From: Methylobacterium sp.
GTDB taxonomy: Bacteria > Pseudomonadota > Alphaproteobacteria > Rhizobiales > Beijerinckiaceae
NCBI GenBank assembly: GCA_021154065.1
Contig: JAJKJG010000269.1
Coordinates: 1 to 7,067, forward strand
DNA: 7,067 nt
Direction of reading: 5' to 3'
Positions 6,087 through 7,067 of the stretch are shown here, piece by piece. Position 1 is the stretch's first letter; each line of letters starts with the position of its first letter. The notes under the pieces are model-generated. The model saw only the letters and a program-made list of their open reading frames with translations, ran no database searches and had not been told where the DNA came from. A program made the translations under genes and the position numbers.

Positions 6087-6244
6087 GCCCGCTCCCCGCA
6101 GAGCCGTATCGCGGCGGCGCCCGCGCCTGTGCGCCGGTCCCCTGGCCTCCAGCCTTAAGCGCCCGTTAAACCGCCATATTTAGCATGCCCCTGCGGCGGC
6201 TTCGGCCGGACCGATCCGGCCGCAAGAAGCGGGGGTGGTGCGGA
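6087..6244 (+). other. Intergenic / leader region before the PBP gene
   Basis: This stretch of 158 bases separates the UdgX stop from the preferred start of the PBP gene. An AT-richer patch at 6155-6182 (TTAAGC, 16 bases, TATTTA) is the only promoter-like stretch, with each hexamer matching the sigma-70 consensus at only three positions. No SOS-like box is seen. An in-frame ATG at 6185 could extend the PBP by 20 residues, but the extension (MPLRRLRPDRSGRKKRGWCG) does not look like the family and crosses a strong hairpin. Confidence 0.35.
6203..6222 (+). repeat. Eight-base perfect hairpin in the PBP leader
   Basis: CGGCCGGA (6203-6210), loop CCGA, TCCGGCCG (6215-6222) form a perfect GC-rich stem with a four-base loop. 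No T-tract follows, so it is not an ordinary intrinsic terminator. It ends 22 bases before the ATG at 6245 and would lie in the mRNA leader if transcription begins in the AT-richer patch at 6155-6182. Confidence 0.5.
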
Positions 6245-7067
6245 ATGGCGGACGGACGCGGCCGGCGCGAGCCGGTCTTCGACGTGCGCGGAGATGCGTC
6301 GACGCTCGACCTGCGCCTGTCGCGCGAGGATCGGGCCGGGGGTGACATGCCGAAAGCGAAGCGTCGTGCGCGCGGGGGCGACGACCGCCCAGCGCGCAAC
6401 GCCGGCACGCCGGAGCCGCGCCGCCCCAAGGCGCGCAAGCGTCGCCGCTCGCCGACCGGACGCCTGGTCTACGGCATGCTCGTGCTCGGCCTCTGGGCTT
6501 CGATCGGGCTCGCCGGCGTCATCGCCTATCACGCCGCGCAACTGCCGCCGATCGACCAGCTCGCCGTGCCGAAGCGGCCGCCCAACATCGCCATTCTGGC
6601 GAGCGACGGCACGCTCCTCGCCAACCGCGGCGAGACCGGCGGGCGCACGGTCGCGCTCAAGGAACTGCCGCCGCATCTCCCCAAGGCGTTCGTCGCCATC
6701 GAGGACCGCCGCTTCTACGATCACTTCGGCATCGACGTCGTCGGCGTCTCGCGCGCCCTCGTGCGCAACCTGACCCACCGGGGCGTAGCGCAGGGCGGCT
6801 CGACGCTGACGCAGCAGCTCGCCAAGAACCTTTTTTGACCCAGGAGCGCACCGCCTCCCGAAAAATCCAGGAGGCGATCCTGGCGCTGTGGCTGGAGCGC
6901 AAATTCACCAAGGATCAGATCCTCGAACTGTACCTGAACCGGGTCTATTTCGGCGCGGGCGCCTATGGGGTCGAGGCGGCGGCGCAGCGCTACTTCGCCA
7001 AGCCCGCCAAGGACGTGACGCTCGCGGAAGCCGCGGTGCTGGCCGGTCTCGTGCAGGCGCCCTCGCG
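6245..7067 (+). CDS. PBP1A-type penicillin-binding protein, GT51 domain; frameshifted and 3' truncated
   Basis: The 5' part of a class A penicillin-binding protein, the inner-membrane enzyme that polymerises glycan strands from lipid II (GT51 domain) and crosslinks them (transpeptidase domain, beyond the window). A basic cytoplasmic N-terminus of about 70 residues ([19 protein letters not shown]) is followed by a membrane anchor at about 73-95. The GT51 motifs are clear: [10 protein letters not shown] (153-162, catalytic E153) and [14 protein letters not shown] (184-197). The frame then meets TGA at 6836-6838. From 6839, in the -1 frame, the family sequence resumes without loss: [40 protein letters not shown] and [14 protein letters not shown] to the window end. 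C plus seven T would read Leu-Phe-Leu; only six T are present. The ATG at 6245 is preferred to 6185 because [10 protein letters not shown] resembles family N-termini; 6347, with GGGGGTGA upstream, is another option but would drop the conserved LRLS segment. Confidence 0.85.

Noticed and set aside
1..7067. CRISPR array, tRNA, rRNA or insertion sequence
   Set aside because: No regularly spaced repeats, no cloverleaf-like sequence, no rRNA conserved stretch and no transposase or terminal inverted repeats were seen.

Overview
The window is GC-rich, gene-dense bacterial DNA. Gene content and protein style suggest an alphaproteobacterium, probably Hyphomicrobiales (Rhizobiales): a DUF3108-like tail, a membrane-tethered TAXI receptor, a stand-alone RecX, the radical-SAM / DUF4130-UdgX pair, and a GT51 penicillin-binding protein with a long basic cytoplasmic N-terminus. 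This placement is inference from families; no rRNA or marker gene is present.

Layout. 2-265 (+): the 3' end of a DUF3108-like envelope protein. 319-1101 (+): a six-helix PAP2 phosphatase. 1173-2633 (-): a TAXI-type solute receptor anchored at both ends of its binding domain, convergent with the PAP2 gene. 2738-3277 (+): RecX. 3412-4620 (+): a radical SAM DNA modification/repair protein whose reading frame is broken in four places. 4617-6086 (+): an intact DUF4130-UdgX fusion that overlaps the end of the radical SAM gene by ATGA. 6245-7067 (+): the 5' part of a PBP1A-type transglycosylase, frameshifted in a T run and cut off by the window end. No tRNA, rRNA, CRISPR array or insertion sequence was seen, and there is no gene-free stretch above 300 bases.

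How the genes work together. The centre is a DNA-repair block: RecX (modulator of RecA), then the radical SAM protein and the DUF4130-UdgX fusion. The last two form a recurrent bacterial cassette whose joint chemistry is, to my knowledge, unresolved. UdgX proteins bind uracil-DNA and can become covalently trapped through a histidine in the RRIH loop; that histidine is present here. A one-mismatch match to the alphaproteobacterial LexA box (GAAC-N7-GAAC) lies just before the radical SAM start, so SOS control is plausible. The flanking genes concern the envelope (lipid phosphatase, solute receptor, peptidoglycan synthesis) and are probably separate units.

The most notable points are: (1) the radical SAM gene carries a -1 shift, two stop codons nine bases apart that look like C:G to T:A transitions, and a -2 shift in a CG repeat, and the last shift splices its C-terminal frame into the UdgX frame; (2) the UdgX domain has no cysteine at all, so it cannot carry the usual cysteine-bound iron-sulfur cluster, yet it keeps the crosslinking loop; (3) a 45-nt palindromic, repeat-like element sits in frame inside the DUF4130 part; (4) the PBP gene has a T6 run where its family motif needs T7. 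Indels in simple runs raise the possibility of sequencing error, which must be excluded before any pseudogene claim; the paired nonsense changes are harder to explain that way.
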